Shown here: piece by piece, positions 10,740 to 21,718 of the stretch
Layout of the letters: each line of letters begins with the position of its first letter
Position numbering within the stretch: the first letter of the stretch is position 1
Assembly: GCF_003428645.1 (NCBI RefSeq)
Contig: NZ_QVQH01000008.1
Coordinates: forward strand, 165,929 to 229,928
Reading direction: 5' to 3'
Origin: Geodermatophilus marinus
GTDB taxonomy: Bacteria > Actinomycetota > Actinomycetes > Mycobacteriales > Geodermatophilaceae
DNA length: 64,000 bases
Translations under genes and position numbers: made by a program
The notes under the pieces: model-generated
What the model was told of the DNA's origin: nothing
Database searches by the model: none
Seen by the model: the letters and a program-made list of their open reading frames with translations, nothing else

Positions 10740-11948
10740 GTGGCCGCCCCCGCCGTCCCGCTGGACCTCTCCGACCCAGCCGTCGTCGCCGACCCCTACC
10801 CGGCGTTCGCCCGGGCGCGGGAGCAGGCGCCGGTGCAGTGGCACGAGGGGCTCGGCCTGTGGCTGGCGTTCACCCACGCCGAGAGCAACGCGGTGCTGCG
10901 GGACCGCCGGCTCGGGCGCATCTGGCGGGACCGGGTCCCCGCCGAGCGGTTCGGGCAGTTCAACCTGATCCACCGCAACGCGCTGCTGGAGATGGAGCCA
11001 CCGGACCACACCCGGCTGCGCCGCCTGGTCAGCGCGGCCTTCGCCCGGGGGCACGTCGAGCGGCTCCGGCCGTGGGTCGAGGACCTCGCCCGCGAGCTGG
11101 TCGACGGCCTGGTCGAGCGCTCGGCCGGCAGCGAGCCGGTCGACGTCCTCTCCGGCATGGCCGAGCAGCTGCCGGTGGCGGTGATCGCCGAGCTGCTCGG
11201 CGTCCCGGAGGCCGACCGGCCGCTGCTGCGGCCGTGGTCCAACGCCATCGTGAAGATGTACGAGTACGGCCGGACGACGGCCGTCGAGGACGCCGCCGAG
11301 CGCGCCGCGGCGGAGTTCGTCGCCTACCTGCGGGAGCTCGCCGCCGAGCGCCGGGCGGCCCCCGGCGACGACCTGGTCAGCTCCCTGGTGGCCGTGCGCG
11401 ACGCCGAGGGCGACCGGCTGACCGAGGACGAGCTGGTCACCACCTGCATCCTGCTGCTCAACGCCGGCCACGAGGCGACGGTGAACGTGAGCGGCAACGG
11501 GCTGCTGGCCCTGCTGGAGCACCCCGACCAGCTGGCGCGGCTGCGCGCCGACCCGGCGCTGCTGCCCACGGCGGTCGAGGAGCTCCTGCGCTTCGACTCC
11601 CCGCTGCAGCTGTTCGAGCGCACCGCCACCGCCGACGTCGAGCTCGCCGGGGTGACCGTGCGCGAGGGGCAGAAGGTCGCGGCCCTGCTCGGCGCGGCCA
11701 ACCGCGACCCCGCGGTCTTCGCCGACCCGGGCGCCCTGGACGTCGGCCGCGCGGACAACCCGCACATCTCCTTCGGCGCGGGCGTGCACTTCTGCATCGG
11801 GGCGCCGCTGGCCCGGGTCGAGCTGCAGACCTCGTTCGGGGCGCTGCTGGCGCGCACCACGCGGCTGGAGCCGGCCGCACCCCCGCGCCGGCGCCCGGAG
11901 TTCGTCATCCGCGGCCTGGCCGAGCTGCCCGTCGTCCTGGCGCGGTAG
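10740..11948 (+). CDS. cytochrome P450
   Basis: Haem-thiolate monooxygenase, about 402 aa from GTG 10740; an alternative GTG at 10701 would add 13 residues. The I-helix reads LLNAGHEATVN, an A-G-H-E-A-T form of the oxygen-activation motif. The ExxR motif is EELLRF and the haem loop is FGAGVHFCIGAPLAR with the Cys ligand. The length and lack of a membrane anchor indicate a soluble class I bacterial P450 needing a separate ferredoxin and reductase, neither of which is encoded nearby. No biosynthetic cluster surrounds it, so its substrate cannot be inferred. The stop overlaps the start of the next gene by one base. Confidence 0.93.
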   Translation: MAAPAVPLDLSDPAVVADPYPAFARAREQAPVQWHEGLGLWLAFTHAESNAVLRDRRLGRIWRDRVPAERFGQFNLIHRNALLEMEPPDHTRLRRLVSAAFARGHVERLRPWVEDLARELVDGLVERSAGSEPVDVLSGMAEQLPVAVIAELLGVPEADRPLLRPWSNAIVKMYEYGRTTAVEDAAERAAAEFVAYLRELAAERRAAPGDDLVSSLVAVRDAEGDRLTEDELVTTCILLLNAGHEATVNVSGNGLLALLEHPDQLARLRADPALLPTAVEELLRFDSPLQLFERTATADVELAGVTVREGQKVAALLGAANRDPAVFADPGALDVGRADNPHISFGAGVHFCIGAPLARVELQTSFGALLARTTRLEPAAPPRRRPEFVIRGLAELPVVLAR

Positions 11949-12640
11949 TGGCCGACCCCGCCGCGGTGCTCGCCCGGCTGCGCGCGCTGGCCGACCCGGC
12001 GCGGCGGGCGGGGATGGCCCGGTACGGCATCGGCGGCGCCGACGTGCTCGGCGTGACGGTCGCCGAGCTGCGCGGGCTGGCGCGGGAGCTGGGCCGCTCG
12101 CACGACCTGGCCGCCGCCCTGTGGGACTCCGGCGTCCACGAGGCCCGGATCCTCGCGGGCATGGTCGAGGACCCGGCCGCGGTCGACGGCCGGCAGCTCG
12201 ACGCGTGGGCCGCCGCGTTCGACTCGTGGGACCTGTGCGACCAGGTCTGCCAGAACCTGGTGCGGCGCACCCCGCACGCCTGGGCGAAGGCGCTGGAGTG
12301 GAGCGCGCGGCCCGAGCCGTTCGTCAAGCGGGCCGGGTTCGCCGTCATGGCCGGGCTCGCGGTGGCCGACCGGGGGTCGGACGACGACCGCTTCGAGCCG
12401 TTCCTGCGCGCGGTCGCCGAGCGGGCCGACGACGACCGGCCGCTCGTGCGGAAGGGCGCCAGCTGGGCGCTGCGGCAGGTGGGCAAGCGCAGCCCCGGCC
12501 TGCGCGCCCGCGCCGTCGCGACGGCGCAGGGGCTGCGGTCCGGCGGGCGGGGGGCGCGCTGGGTGGGCGCGGACGCCCTGCGCGAGCTGGAACGGCCGCC
12601 CCGCCGGCCGGTCGCGGGGGGCCGGGGTGCTCACCGGTAG
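11948..12640 (+). CDS. AlkD-like DNA alkylation repair protein
   Basis: Putative HEAT-like-repeat DNA glycosylase for alkylated bases, 230 aa, GTG start sharing one base with the P450 stop. The helical array is evident (VTVAELRGLARELG, AAALWDSGVHEARILAGMV, FDSWDLCDQVCQNLV, FVKRAGFAVMAGLAV, LVRKGASWALRQVGKRS). The W-D-L-C-D segment and the KRAGFA helix are typical of the AlkD family (PF08713). Activity on 3-methyladenine-type lesions is family knowledge, not shown here. Coupling to a P450 gene is probably just compact packing. Confidence 0.85.
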   Translation: MADPAAVLARLRALADPARRAGMARYGIGGADVLGVTVAELRGLARELGRSHDLAAALWDSGVHEARILAGMVEDPAAVDGRQLDAWAAAFDSWDLCDQVCQNLVRRTPHAWAKALEWSARPEPFVKRAGFAVMAGLAVADRGSDDDRFEPFLRAVAERADDDRPLVRKGASWALRQVGKRSPGLRARAVATAQGLRSGGRGARWVGADALRELERPPRRPVAGGRGAHR

Positions 12641-12672
12641 ATCGTGGGGCAGGTCACTGGCACGATCGCGCC

Positions 12673-14286
<1,614 letters not shown>

Positions 14287-14291
14287 CCGGG

Positions 14292-14332
14292 CGGAGTGCC
14301 CCGTGCGAGAAGACCTCGCCCGGGGCACTCCG
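14292..14332 (+). terminator. intrinsic terminator after acyl-CoA ligase
   Basis: CGGAGTGCCCCG (14292-14303) pairs with CGGGGCACTCCG (14321-14332), with an inner GCGAG/CTCGC stem. It begins 6 nt after the stop codon. A related stem (GGAGTGCCCG...CGGGCAC) occurs at 39713-39750, suggesting a small dispersed terminator family. Confidence 0.75.
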
Positions 14333-14411
14333 CTCATCGACCGCTGGTGCTGGAGTGGCACGAGCGTTCATCACTGGTGACTTGCAGCAATGATGTGGTT
14401 ACCGTCCGTTC

Positions 14412-15683
14412 GTGAGCACCATCGGGCCGGCGTCGGCCACCTCCCTCACCAGGCACCGGGCCGAGCGGGCTCCGCGCCGGCTGTGGGCCTCGGGCCTCGC
14501 TGCGGTGGTGATCGGCGCAGGTCTGGTCACGCCGGCACTCCTGGTCCCCGAGGCGTCCCCCTCCGCAGAGCCCGCCCTCGAGCAGGTGCGGAAGGTCCGG
14601 CCCGCGCCCACGACCACGGCGGCTCCGGCCCCGGCGCGCTCCCGCCCGGTGGCGAGCAGGCCCCCGTCGCGCGGGACGGCCACGACCGCCCGGGCTCCCG
14701 CGGACACCGCCGCGACGCCCGGTTCCCCGTCCGGTGCGTCGAGTTCCAGCGTGCCGAGCGCCCCGGTGCTCCCGGCACCCACCCCGACCACCGTCCCGCC
14801 CACCCCGGCCGCCGCCCCGGCCACCCCGACGGACAACCCGCTGGCCGGGGACACCTTCCACGGCTCGAACCCCGGCGCTGCCCGTGCCGCGGCGCAGCCG
14901 GGCACCAGCCCCGAGGACGCCGCACTGCTGCGCGAGCTGGCGCAGATCCCCACGGCGACGTGGCTGGGGTCGTGGAGCGGGGACGTCGCGTCGACCGTCC
15001 GCCAGGTGGTGGGCGACGCCCGCGCGGCCGGGCGCGTGCCGGTCTTCGTGGCCTACAACATCCCGGGCCGCGACTGCGGCGGGTACTCCGCGGGCGGCGT
15101 GGACTCCCCTGCGGCCTACCTGCAGTGGGTGCAGGCGGTCGCGGACGGCATCGGGACCGCGGAGGCGGTCGTGGTGGTCGAGCCGGACGCGCTGGCCCAG
15201 CTCTGCGGCGACCAGGCCGAGCGGCTCGGGATGCTGCGGTCGGCCGTCGACGCGCTGGAGCGCAACCCCGGCACGCACACCTACCTGGATGCCGGGCACT
15301 CGAACTGGGTCGACGCCGTGACGATGGCCGAGCGGCTGCGGACGGCCGGCGTGCGCGGCGCGGACGGGTTCGCGCTGAACGTCTCGAACTTCCAGACGAC
15401 GGCGAGCAACGTGACCTACGGCGGGCAGGTCTCGGCCCTCCTGGGCGGCGTCCACTTCGTGGTCGACACCAGCCGCAACGGCAACGGCCCCGGCAGCGAC
15501 TGGTGCAACCCCGCGGGCCGGGCGGTCGGGCAGCGACCGACGAGCTCCACCGGGCAGCTCCGGGTCGACGCCTACCTGTGGGTGAAGACGCCGGGCGAGT
15601 CGGACGGCACCTGCAACGGCGGTCCGGCGGCCGGCACCTTCTGGCCCTCGTACGCGGTCGCGCTCATGCGCGCGGCGGTCTAG
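14412..15683 (+). CDS. secreted glycoside hydrolase family 6 (endoglucanase/cellobiohydrolase-like)
   Basis: Beta-1,4-glucan hydrolase, 423 aa. A basic N terminus and hydrophobic segment (about residues 25-45) form a signal peptide or anchor. A Thr/Pro/Ala-rich linker runs to about residue 140, then the GH6 barrel. Signature 1 is VFVAYNIPGRDCGGYSAGG with catalytic Asp221, and signature 2 is VVVEPDALAQL with catalytic Asp259. It stands at the edge of a cellulose-synthase-like locus, convergent with it. In Streptomyces a GH6 enzyme (CslZ) accompanies CslA, so a role in trimming or releasing a beta-glucan is likely. No carbohydrate-binding module is present. Confidence 0.93.
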   Translation: MSTIGPASATSLTRHRAERAPRRLWASGLAAVVIGAGLVTPALLVPEASPSAEPALEQVRKVRPAPTTTAAPAPARSRPVASRPPSRGTATTARAPADTAATPGSPSGASSSSVPSAPVLPAPTPTTVPPTPAAAPATPTDNPLAGDTFHGSNPGAARAAAQPGTSPEDAALLRELAQIPTATWLGSWSGDVASTVRQVVGDARAAGRVPVFVAYNIPGRDCGGYSAGGVDSPAAYLQWVQAVADGIGTAEAVVVVEPDALAQLCGDQAERLGMLRSAVDALERNPGTHTYLDAGHSNWVDAVTMAERLRTAGVRGADGFALNVSNFQTTASNVTYGGQVSALLGGVHFVVDTSRNGNGPGSDWCNPAGRAVGQRPTSSTGQLRVDAYLWVKTPGESDGTCNGGPAAGTFWPSYAVALMRAAV

Positions 15684-15686
15684 CGG

Positions 15687-17270
15687 TCACCCCCCGAAGT
15701 CCTCGAGCTCGCCCGCCGGCGGCAGCTCGCTGTAGCCGACGCGGTACACGAGCAGCTGCATCCCCGGCGACGGGCTGTAGGAGGCGGTCCGCTCGAAGGT
15801 GCCCTCGAAGTACTGGAAGACCTCCTCCTCGTAGCCCTGGTCGTAGCTGAGCAGCAGGTGCACGTACTGGTGCCCGGCCGCGAGGGAGGCCACGTCCTCG
15901 GGCAGCCGGGCCGGGTCGAACGCCGGGATCCCGCCCTCCCGGTCCCACTCGGGCAGGGTGGTGACCCGGGCGGTGCCGTCGTAGTAGTACTCGAACGGGT
16001 ACACGGTGAAGGGCGAGCTGAGCACCACGAGGTCCTGCGGCGTGGCGTCGTCCTCGACCAGCTCCGCTGCGGTGCGGTAGTCCTCCGCGACCGGGGTCTC
16101 GGGGTTCGCCGCCTGCACGACGGTGCCGAGCACCGCGCCGGCGAGCAGGGCGGCCGCCAGCCCCTGGGCCACCGGCCGGCTGAGGCTGCTGGCGAACTTC
16201 ACCAGCAGCAGCAGGAACGCCGGCAGCGCCGCGATCATGTACCGGGAGAGGAAGAACGGCGTCACCAGGTGGCTGACCACGAACGCCATCAGCACCGGCA
16301 CGAAGGCGGCCACGACCAGGTAGCCCGTCGCCCGGTCGAGCCTGGCACCGACCCGGACGCTGGCCAGCGCGGCGAGCACGAGGAGCGGCCACATCTGCAG
16401 CACGGTCGTGTTGATGGCGTCGCTCTGGAAGCCGACGAGGAACTGGGAGTAGACGTTCGAGTAGTCGACCGACGAGGGCTTCGGGAGGTTGGGTCGGGTG
16501 CCCGACGCGGACCCGTTGGCCCGGAAGTAGAGGAACCACGGCAGGAACGCGAGCCCCACGAGCACGGCGGCCCCGGCCATGCGCACGAGGGCCCGACGGG
16601 GCAGGCGCGACCACATCGCCAGCAGGAACAGCCCCTGCGCCACCAGGACGAAGACGAAGAAGTAGTGCACGTAGACGCCGACGACGGCGGTGGCGGCGTA
16701 GCCGATCCACGGGGCGGTCCGGTCCGTGCGGACCAGGGTCAGGAAGAAGTACTGGCTGACCAGGGTGACGAGGACCAGCATCGAGTACATCCGCGCCTCG
16801 CTGCCGTACCAGTGCAGCAGGGGTGCGCAGCTGAACACGACGAGGGCGAACAGCGCCCACGGCCTGCTCAGGACCTGCCGTGCGACCAGGTAGAAGACCG
16901 GGACGGCGGCGAGGAGGAAGACCAGGGACAGCAGCCGCGCCGTCTCGATCTCCGGGCCGAGCACGAGGCGCCACGTGCGCAGCAGCAGGTGGTAGAGGGG
17001 GACGTGGACGTCCTCGGCGATGATCCGCAGGAGGTCGTCGTAGCTGTGGTTGGTCTGCCAGAGGCTCTGCGCCTCGTCGAGCCGGATCGAGTTGCGGAGG
17101 AACTCGATGCGGGCCCCCAGCACGACGAGGCCGAGGCACAGCAGGTGGACGAGCACCACGACGACGGGGTCCCCGGCCCTCCGGGGGGCGACGAGGCGTG
17201 GCTCCCGGCGGTTGCGGGGGCGTGGGCCCGCGGCCGGTGACGGCGGGGCGGGCAGGAGATCGGTGGGCAC
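15687..17270 (-). CDS. GT-C-type membrane glycosyltransferase (GT39/PMT-like)
   Basis: Polytopic membrane protein, 527 aa, about 10-11 transmembrane segments after a Pro/Arg-rich cytoplasmic start. The first extracytoplasmic loop carries RLDEAQSLW with the acidic pair used by GT-C enzymes that take polyprenyl-phosphate sugars. A soluble C-terminal domain of about 130 residues (from VAEDYRTAAELVED) is extracytoplasmic. Together with the polyprenyl-phosphate-type GT2 and GtrA proteins encoded upstream, it could decorate a polymer or a protein outside the membrane. Acceptor and sugar are unknown. Confidence 0.8.
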   Translation of the reverse strand: MPTDLLPAPPSPAAGPRPRNRREPRLVAPRRAGDPVVVVLVHLLCLGLVVLGARIEFLRNSIRLDEAQSLWQTNHSYDDLLRIIAEDVHVPLYHLLLRTWRLVLGPEIETARLLSLVFLLAAVPVFYLVARQVLSRPWALFALVVFSCAPLLHWYGSEARMYSMLVLVTLVSQYFFLTLVRTDRTAPWIGYAATAVVGVYVHYFFVFVLVAQGLFLLAMWSRLPRRALVRMAGAAVLVGLAFLPWFLYFRANGSASGTRPNLPKPSSVDYSNVYSQFLVGFQSDAINTTVLQMWPLLVLAALASVRVGARLDRATGYLVVAAFVPVLMAFVVSHLVTPFFLSRYMIAALPAFLLLLVKFASSLSRPVAQGLAAALLAGAVLGTVVQAANPETPVAEDYRTAAELVEDDATPQDLVVLSSPFTVYPFEYYYDGTARVTTLPEWDREGGIPAFDPARLPEDVASLAAGHQYVHLLLSYDQGYEEEVFQYFEGTFERTASYSPSPGMQLLVYRVGYSELPPAGELEDFGG

Positions 17271-17288
17271 GGCGCTCCTCGCGGCGGC

Positions 17289-18920
17289 TCAGTCGTGCGC
17301 CGGCTGGAGGGCCGGCTCGATCGACGGGGGGGTGGGGTGCGCCGTCGCCCGGTCACCCGCGGCCGCAGCCGGCAGGGCGGGGGCCGGGGCCTGGACGAGC
17401 GGTGCGCGCCGGGGCCCGCGGGAGGGGGAGGCCGCCACGACGAACGGGACGGCGATCGCCAGGTGCACGGAGAGCCAGGCGACGTTGGCCACCAGCGAGG
17501 CGCTGGCCCCCTCCCGCGCGAGCCCGACCGCCAGCGCCAGCGCCGCCACGGCCGCGTAGGTCAGCTGGGGCACCACCAGGCGCAGGAAGTTGGGCCGGGC
17601 ACCGTCGTGGGTCGCCTTGCTGGTGACGGCGAAGGACGTCTTGCGGTTGGCCAGCACCGCGGCCATCGCCGTGATCTGCAGCCACCACGCGCTCAGCGAG
17701 AAGGCGATGGCCTGGTAGCTGTACGTGAAGTTGCTGGTCCGCTGCAGGACGTACAGGTTGATCCACATGTAGGGCACGAAGACCAGCGCGAGGGTCATCG
17801 TCGCCGTCACGATCGGGGTCTCCCCCGTGAGCAGGTAGATGATCGGCAGCACCGCGTCGAGCAGGATGACCGAACCGGAGAGGTAGTAGCTGGCCGAGAG
17901 CAGGTACTGCAGCTTCTGCCGCCAGCTCAGGCCCCGCCGCACCAGCGGGTTGTACTTGAAGATCACCTCGAGGCTGCCGCGCGTCCAGCGGAACTGCTGC
18001 TTGTAGTAGTTGAGGAAGTCGTCGGGCGCGAGGCCCTCGGCGAGGACCTTGGGCACGTAGACGCTCCTCCACCCCCGCTCGTGCATGAACAGCGAGGTGA
18101 GGAAGTCCTCGGCGATGTTGAACTCGCACATGCCCCCGGCGTCCGCGATCGCGCTGCGCCGCACGGCCATGTTGGTGCCGCACATGAACGCCGAGTCCAG
18201 CCGGCTCTTGCCCGACATGATCGGGCCGAAGAACAGCGTCTGCTGGTCCCAGGCCACCCGCGTGACCCGGTTCTGGTCCTGGTTGGCGTAGAACTGCGGC
18301 GTCTGGACGAAACCCATCCGCTCGTCGACGAAGTAGCCCATGACCTCGACGAGGAAGTCCGGGTGCGGCACGTGGTCGGCGTCGAAGACGACGAAGTACG
18401 GGCTGCTGGTGCAGCTGAGGGCGTGGTTGATGTTGCCCGCCTTCGCCCCGCCCGGCGTCACCCGGGTGATGCAGGTGACGCCCAGCTCGTCGGCCAGCTC
18501 CTCGATCTCCCGCCAGTTCTCCTTGCCGGCGACCAGCCCGTCGTTGAGCAGGTGCACCGTGAAGGGCCGGGGGTAGGTCATGGCCTGCGCGGCCCTCGCC
18601 GTCTCCCGCACGATGTCGACCGGCTCGCCGCAGACGGTGATGAAGACGTCGACCGGGGCGTCGAAGCCGGGGGCGAAGGCGCGGGCCGTGTCGCGCCGCC
18701 ACACGGTCCAGCAGTAGCCGATGATCTGGGCCAGGTGGAACGCCTCGGTCGCCAGCAGGGCCGCCAGCAGGACCCGGTTGCCGTGCTCGAACGCGAAGGC
18801 GATGACCAGCGTGTAGACGATCGCGAGCACGACGTTGGCGACGAGGAACCCGCGGTTCGGGACGTACTGCAGGAAGGTGCGGGTGTCGGGACGGGAGGCC
18901 GCGACGGGGGTGGGGTTCAC
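17289..18920 (-). CDS. cellulose-synthase-like processive glycosyltransferase (GT2, BcsA/CslA type)
   Basis: Membrane-embedded polysaccharide synthase, 543 aa, probably using UDP-glucose. Two N-terminal TM helices precede the GT2 domain: Asp91 (PVDVFITVCGEP), DAD at 180-182, FMCGTN at 245-250, AED at 270-272 (TED in BcsA) and QQFRW at 308-312. Further TM helices follow, with FAVTSK at 430-435 matching the FxVTxK gating loop of bacterial cellulose synthase. There is no PilZ domain, so no direct c-di-GMP control. It is last but one in a minus-strand operon with GH8, GT4, GT2 and GtrA genes. Confidence 0.92.
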   Translation of the reverse strand: MNPTPVAASRPDTRTFLQYVPNRGFLVANVVLAIVYTLVIAFAFEHGNRVLLAALLATEAFHLAQIIGYCWTVWRRDTARAFAPGFDAPVDVFITVCGEPVDIVRETARAAQAMTYPRPFTVHLLNDGLVAGKENWREIEELADELGVTCITRVTPGGAKAGNINHALSCTSSPYFVVFDADHVPHPDFLVEVMGYFVDERMGFVQTPQFYANQDQNRVTRVAWDQQTLFFGPIMSGKSRLDSAFMCGTNMAVRRSAIADAGGMCEFNIAEDFLTSLFMHERGWRSVYVPKVLAEGLAPDDFLNYYKQQFRWTRGSLEVIFKYNPLVRRGLSWRQKLQYLLSASYYLSGSVILLDAVLPIIYLLTGETPIVTATMTLALVFVPYMWINLYVLQRTSNFTYSYQAIAFSLSAWWLQITAMAAVLANRKTSFAVTSKATHDGARPNFLRLVVPQLTYAAVAALALAVGLAREGASASLVANVAWLSVHLAIAVPFVVAASPSRGPRRAPLVQAPAPALPAAAAGDRATAHPTPPSIEPALQPAHD

Positions 18921-18927
18921 GGTGCGG

Positions 18928-20229
18928 TCACTCCTCGGTGACGGTCAGGTCGGGCAGCTCGTCCAGGTGGAACGCCATCCCGAACCACACCCAGGTGGAG
19001 TCGTGGAGGCCGAGCGGCTCGGTCAGGTCCTTGGTGTCCGGGTCGTAGAGCGGTAGCAGCTCCTCGGCGTGGATCTCGTCGGCGAGATCGGGCCGGACGG
19101 TGCTGAAGAAGCCCATCGCGCCGCCGTAGAGGGCCGGGGACTCGCGGTCGGCGGCCGGCGTCCCGTCCCGGCGGTAGGCCGCCACGAGCCGGTCCTCCTC
19201 GGTCCACCTGGTGGCCAGCGCAGCCTGACCCTCGAGCAGCCGGAGGGGGCGCTCGTCCCCGTGCCAGGCGTGGTCCAGAGCCAGCCGCCACGGCAGGCGC
19301 AGGGCCTCGTGGCCGAACCGCGTGGTCAGGTCGCCGCCCGCGGCGCCGAACTGCCCCGTGCGGCGGTCCAGGCGGACCCAGTTCGGCGGGAGGCCGGCCG
19401 CCCGGCCGGCGTCCAGCGGCTGGCCGGCGAGCTGCTCCAGCAGGGCGTAGGAGCTGTCCACCAGGCCGGCCCAGTCGTGCTCCGGGTCCACCCGCGCGAA
19501 GACGCGGTAGGCGTAGGGCGCGAGGGACGACGGGTTGACCAGCACCTGCTCCTCGGCGCGCTGCCGGTCGTCGGCCGCCAGCACCGGCCGGCCGCCGACC
19601 TCGATCACGGACCGCTCCCAGAGGGCCTCGATGAGCGGGAGCGCGTCGTAGAGGTAGTCGTCCTCCTGCCAGCGCGAGTAGGCCATCAGCAGCGCGAAGG
19701 CGACGTCGGTGTCGGCGCCGGTCGCAGAGGTCTGGTCGAGGACGTCGTACGAGCCGTCGGGCAGCCGGCCGAACCGCGAGGCCAGCAGCGCGTCGTCCCG
19801 CTGCAGGATGTCCTTCGCCCACTGCCAGCTCGCGGCGAAGGTCTGCTGGTCGTCCATCCAGGCGGCGCGCAGCATCGTCCAGCCCTGGCCCTCGGACGTG
19901 GTCACCGCACCGTCCTGCAGGTCCAGGGTGCGAGAGGTGCCCGGCTCCAGGTGGGTCTCCGCGTAGACCCGCCACAGGTCGGCCAGCACCGTCTTGTCGG
20001 AGGCGACCATCGGCCGGTCGGCCGCGATCACCGCGGCGGCCCGCTGGACGTCGTCCGCGAGGCGCACGCCACCCGCGACGGCCAGCACCACGGCGATCGC
20101 GGCCGCAGCGGCGATGATGCGGCGGCGCCGCGCCCGGCGGCGCCGCCGCCGGCGTCCGGCACCCAGGCCCTGCACGGGGGACCGGTCGTCCGGGAGCACG
20201 TCCGGGACGACCCTCTCGTCACGCCGCAT
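18928..20229 (-). CDS. membrane-anchored glycoside hydrolase family 8 (BcsZ-like)
   Basis: Inverting endo-beta-glucanase-type protein, 433 aa, 7 bp from the synthase gene. A strongly basic N terminus (residues 25-37 nearly all Arg) precedes one TM helix (about 38-55), indicating a type II anchor with the enzyme outside. The GH8 general acid lies in TTSEGQGWTMLRAAWMDD (Glu113) and the partner Asp in GADTDVAFALL (173/175). The chosen ATG overlaps the GT4 gene by 11 bp. BcsZ-type GH8 enzymes are needed for proper cellulose assembly; the same role for this locus is inferred. Confidence 0.9.
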   Translation of the reverse strand: MRRDERVVPDVLPDDRSPVQGLGAGRRRRRRRARRRRIIAAAAAIAVVLAVAGGVRLADDVQRAAAVIAADRPMVASDKTVLADLWRVYAETHLEPGTSRTLDLQDGAVTTSEGQGWTMLRAAWMDDQQTFAASWQWAKDILQRDDALLASRFGRLPDGSYDVLDQTSATGADTDVAFALLMAYSRWQEDDYLYDALPLIEALWERSVIEVGGRPVLAADDRQRAEEQVLVNPSSLAPYAYRVFARVDPEHDWAGLVDSSYALLEQLAGQPLDAGRAAGLPPNWVRLDRRTGQFGAAGGDLTTRFGHEALRLPWRLALDHAWHGDERPLRLLEGQAALATRWTEEDRLVAAYRRDGTPAADRESPALYGGAMGFFSTVRPDLADEIHAEELLPLYDPDTKDLTEPLGLHDSTWVWFGMAFHLDELPDLTVTEE

Positions 20230-21718
20230 GCCGGCGCCCTCGTCCGTCGGGTCGCTGGTTCCCGAGCGCAGCGGTCGGGTGCCCGGCCACCTCCACCAGC
20301 TCCACCCCCGGTTCGTCGAGCAGGTGCCGGCCGCCGAGGAGGTCGGCGTGCCGCGCGACGAGCACGCTGATCGACGGGTCGTCCCGGCGGATGCCCAGCC
20401 GGGCGAGGACGGCCTCGACGTCCCCCTCGTCCGCGCCGGCGAGGAGCGCGCGCACGGTGGTGCCGTCGGAGACCCAGACGTCACCGGCGCGTCGCGAGGA
20501 CGGCCAGTCCGCGGGCAGCGCGGACCGGGCAGCGCTGAGCACGACGACCAGGTCGTTGCCCGTCCGCCGCTCGCGCTCGCCGCGCAACCGCCGCTCGAGG
20601 CGCACCTGCTCGGCGTCGAGCGCCTGCTGCACGCCGTCCGCCGTCCGCGCCCAGGTGAAGCGGGCGGCCCACGCCCGTGCCCGCGCACCGACCACCCCGG
20701 CGACCACCGGGTCGGCGAGGGTGAGGAGCGCCCGGGTGATGACCTCGGCGAGCCCGTCGCCCGGGCCGTCGACGAGCCACCCGGTCTCGCCGTGGCGGAC
20801 GGTGTCCCGGAGCCCGCTGACCCGCCGGGCGACCGCGGGGACACCGGCGGCGTTGGCCTCGACCAGCGACACGGCCCAGTCCCCGCCGTCGGAGGCGCTG
20901 ACGGTCAGCCAGGCGGTGCCGAGGAGCGCGTCCCGCTCGGTGTCGGGCAGGTGGCCGTGGAAGACCACCCGTGCCCCGGCCGCCTCGACCCGCTGCTCCA
21001 GCTCCCGGCGCACCGGCCCCTCGCCGACGAGGTGCAGCTCGGCGTCGGGCAACCGGCGCTGGACCTCGGCCATCGCGTCGACCAGCGACCCGAGGCGCTT
21101 GTCCGCCGCCAGGCGCCCGACCACGACGACCCGGGGTGTGGCCGAGCGCTCGCTGCGCACGCCGAACGTGTCCGCGCCGGTGGGCACGACGCTGATCGCA
21201 CCGTCGAAGCGCAACCGCCGCCGGACCTGCGTCCGCGCCGACGGGGAGAGGACGACCACGGTCCGGTGCCGGTACGCGCGACGGCTCGCAGGGCCCTCGA
21301 GCCACCGCGCCAGCCGCGCGGCCAGCGGGTGCAGCGCGCGGGCGAAGCGGTCCTGGTGGACGTGGTGCACCAGCAGGACCACCGGCGTGCGGCGCCCGAC
21401 GACCAGGGGGCTGAAGAAGGGGATGCCGTTCTGCGAGTCGACGACCTGGCCGATCGACGAGCGGTGGCGCACCAGCCACAGCAGGGCCAGCGGGTAGACG
21501 CTCCACCAGCTGCCCATCCGCCGGACGGAGTAGCCGTCGAGGCTCTCCCGCGCCGCGGTGCCGGCCGGGCGGCTCGTCACGAGGACGACCGAGCGCCCGC
21601 GCCCGGCCAGCTCGCGGGCGACGCGCTGGCAGTAGAGCTCGGCGCCGCCGGCCGCCGGGTGCCGCCGGTCCCGCCAGTTCAGGACGACCACGGCGGAGCC
21701 GCGTGCTGCGCGCCTCAC
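20219..21718 (-). CDS. GT4-family glycosyltransferase
   Basis: Predicted retaining nucleotide-sugar-dependent transferase, 499 aa. The GTG at 21718 overlaps the previous stop (GTGA), and a GGAGG lies at suitable distance. GT-B features are clear: an N-terminal WRDRRHPAAGGAELYCQRVA acceptor loop, VPTGADTF, VVVVGRLAADKRLGSLVDA, HLVGEGP, and the nucleotide-binding ASDGGDWAVSLVEANAAGVP with the conserved Glu. After about residue 370 there is an unusual 130-residue C-terminal extension (QVRLERRLRGERE...) that resembles no domain I recognise. It likely makes a lipid- or polymer-linked glycan for this locus. Confidence 0.87.
   Translation of the reverse strand: MRRAARGSAVVVLNWRDRRHPAAGGAELYCQRVARELAGRGRSVVLVTSRPAGTAARESLDGYSVRRMGSWWSVYPLALLWLVRHRSSIGQVVDSQNGIPFFSPLVVGRRTPVVLLVHHVHQDRFARALHPLAARLARWLEGPASRRAYRHRTVVVLSPSARTQVRRRLRFDGAISVVPTGADTFGVRSERSATPRVVVVGRLAADKRLGSLVDAMAEVQRRLPDAELHLVGEGPVRRELEQRVEAAGARVVFHGHLPDTERDALLGTAWLTVSASDGGDWAVSLVEANAAGVPAVARRVSGLRDTVRHGETGWLVDGPGDGLAEVITRALLTLADPVVAGVVGARARAWAARFTWARTADGVQQALDAEQVRLERRLRGERERRTGNDLVVVLSAARSALPADWPSSRRAGDVWVSDGTTVRALLAGADEGDVEAVLARLGIRRDDPSISVLVARHADLLGGRHLLDEPGVELVEVAGHPTAALGNQRPDGRGRRHAA

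Noticed and set aside
20230..20844. Apparent fusion of an N-terminal extension to the first GH8 enzyme
   Set aside because: The stretch is the antisense-like shadow of the GT4 coding region in another frame; GH8 features begin after the ATG at 20229.
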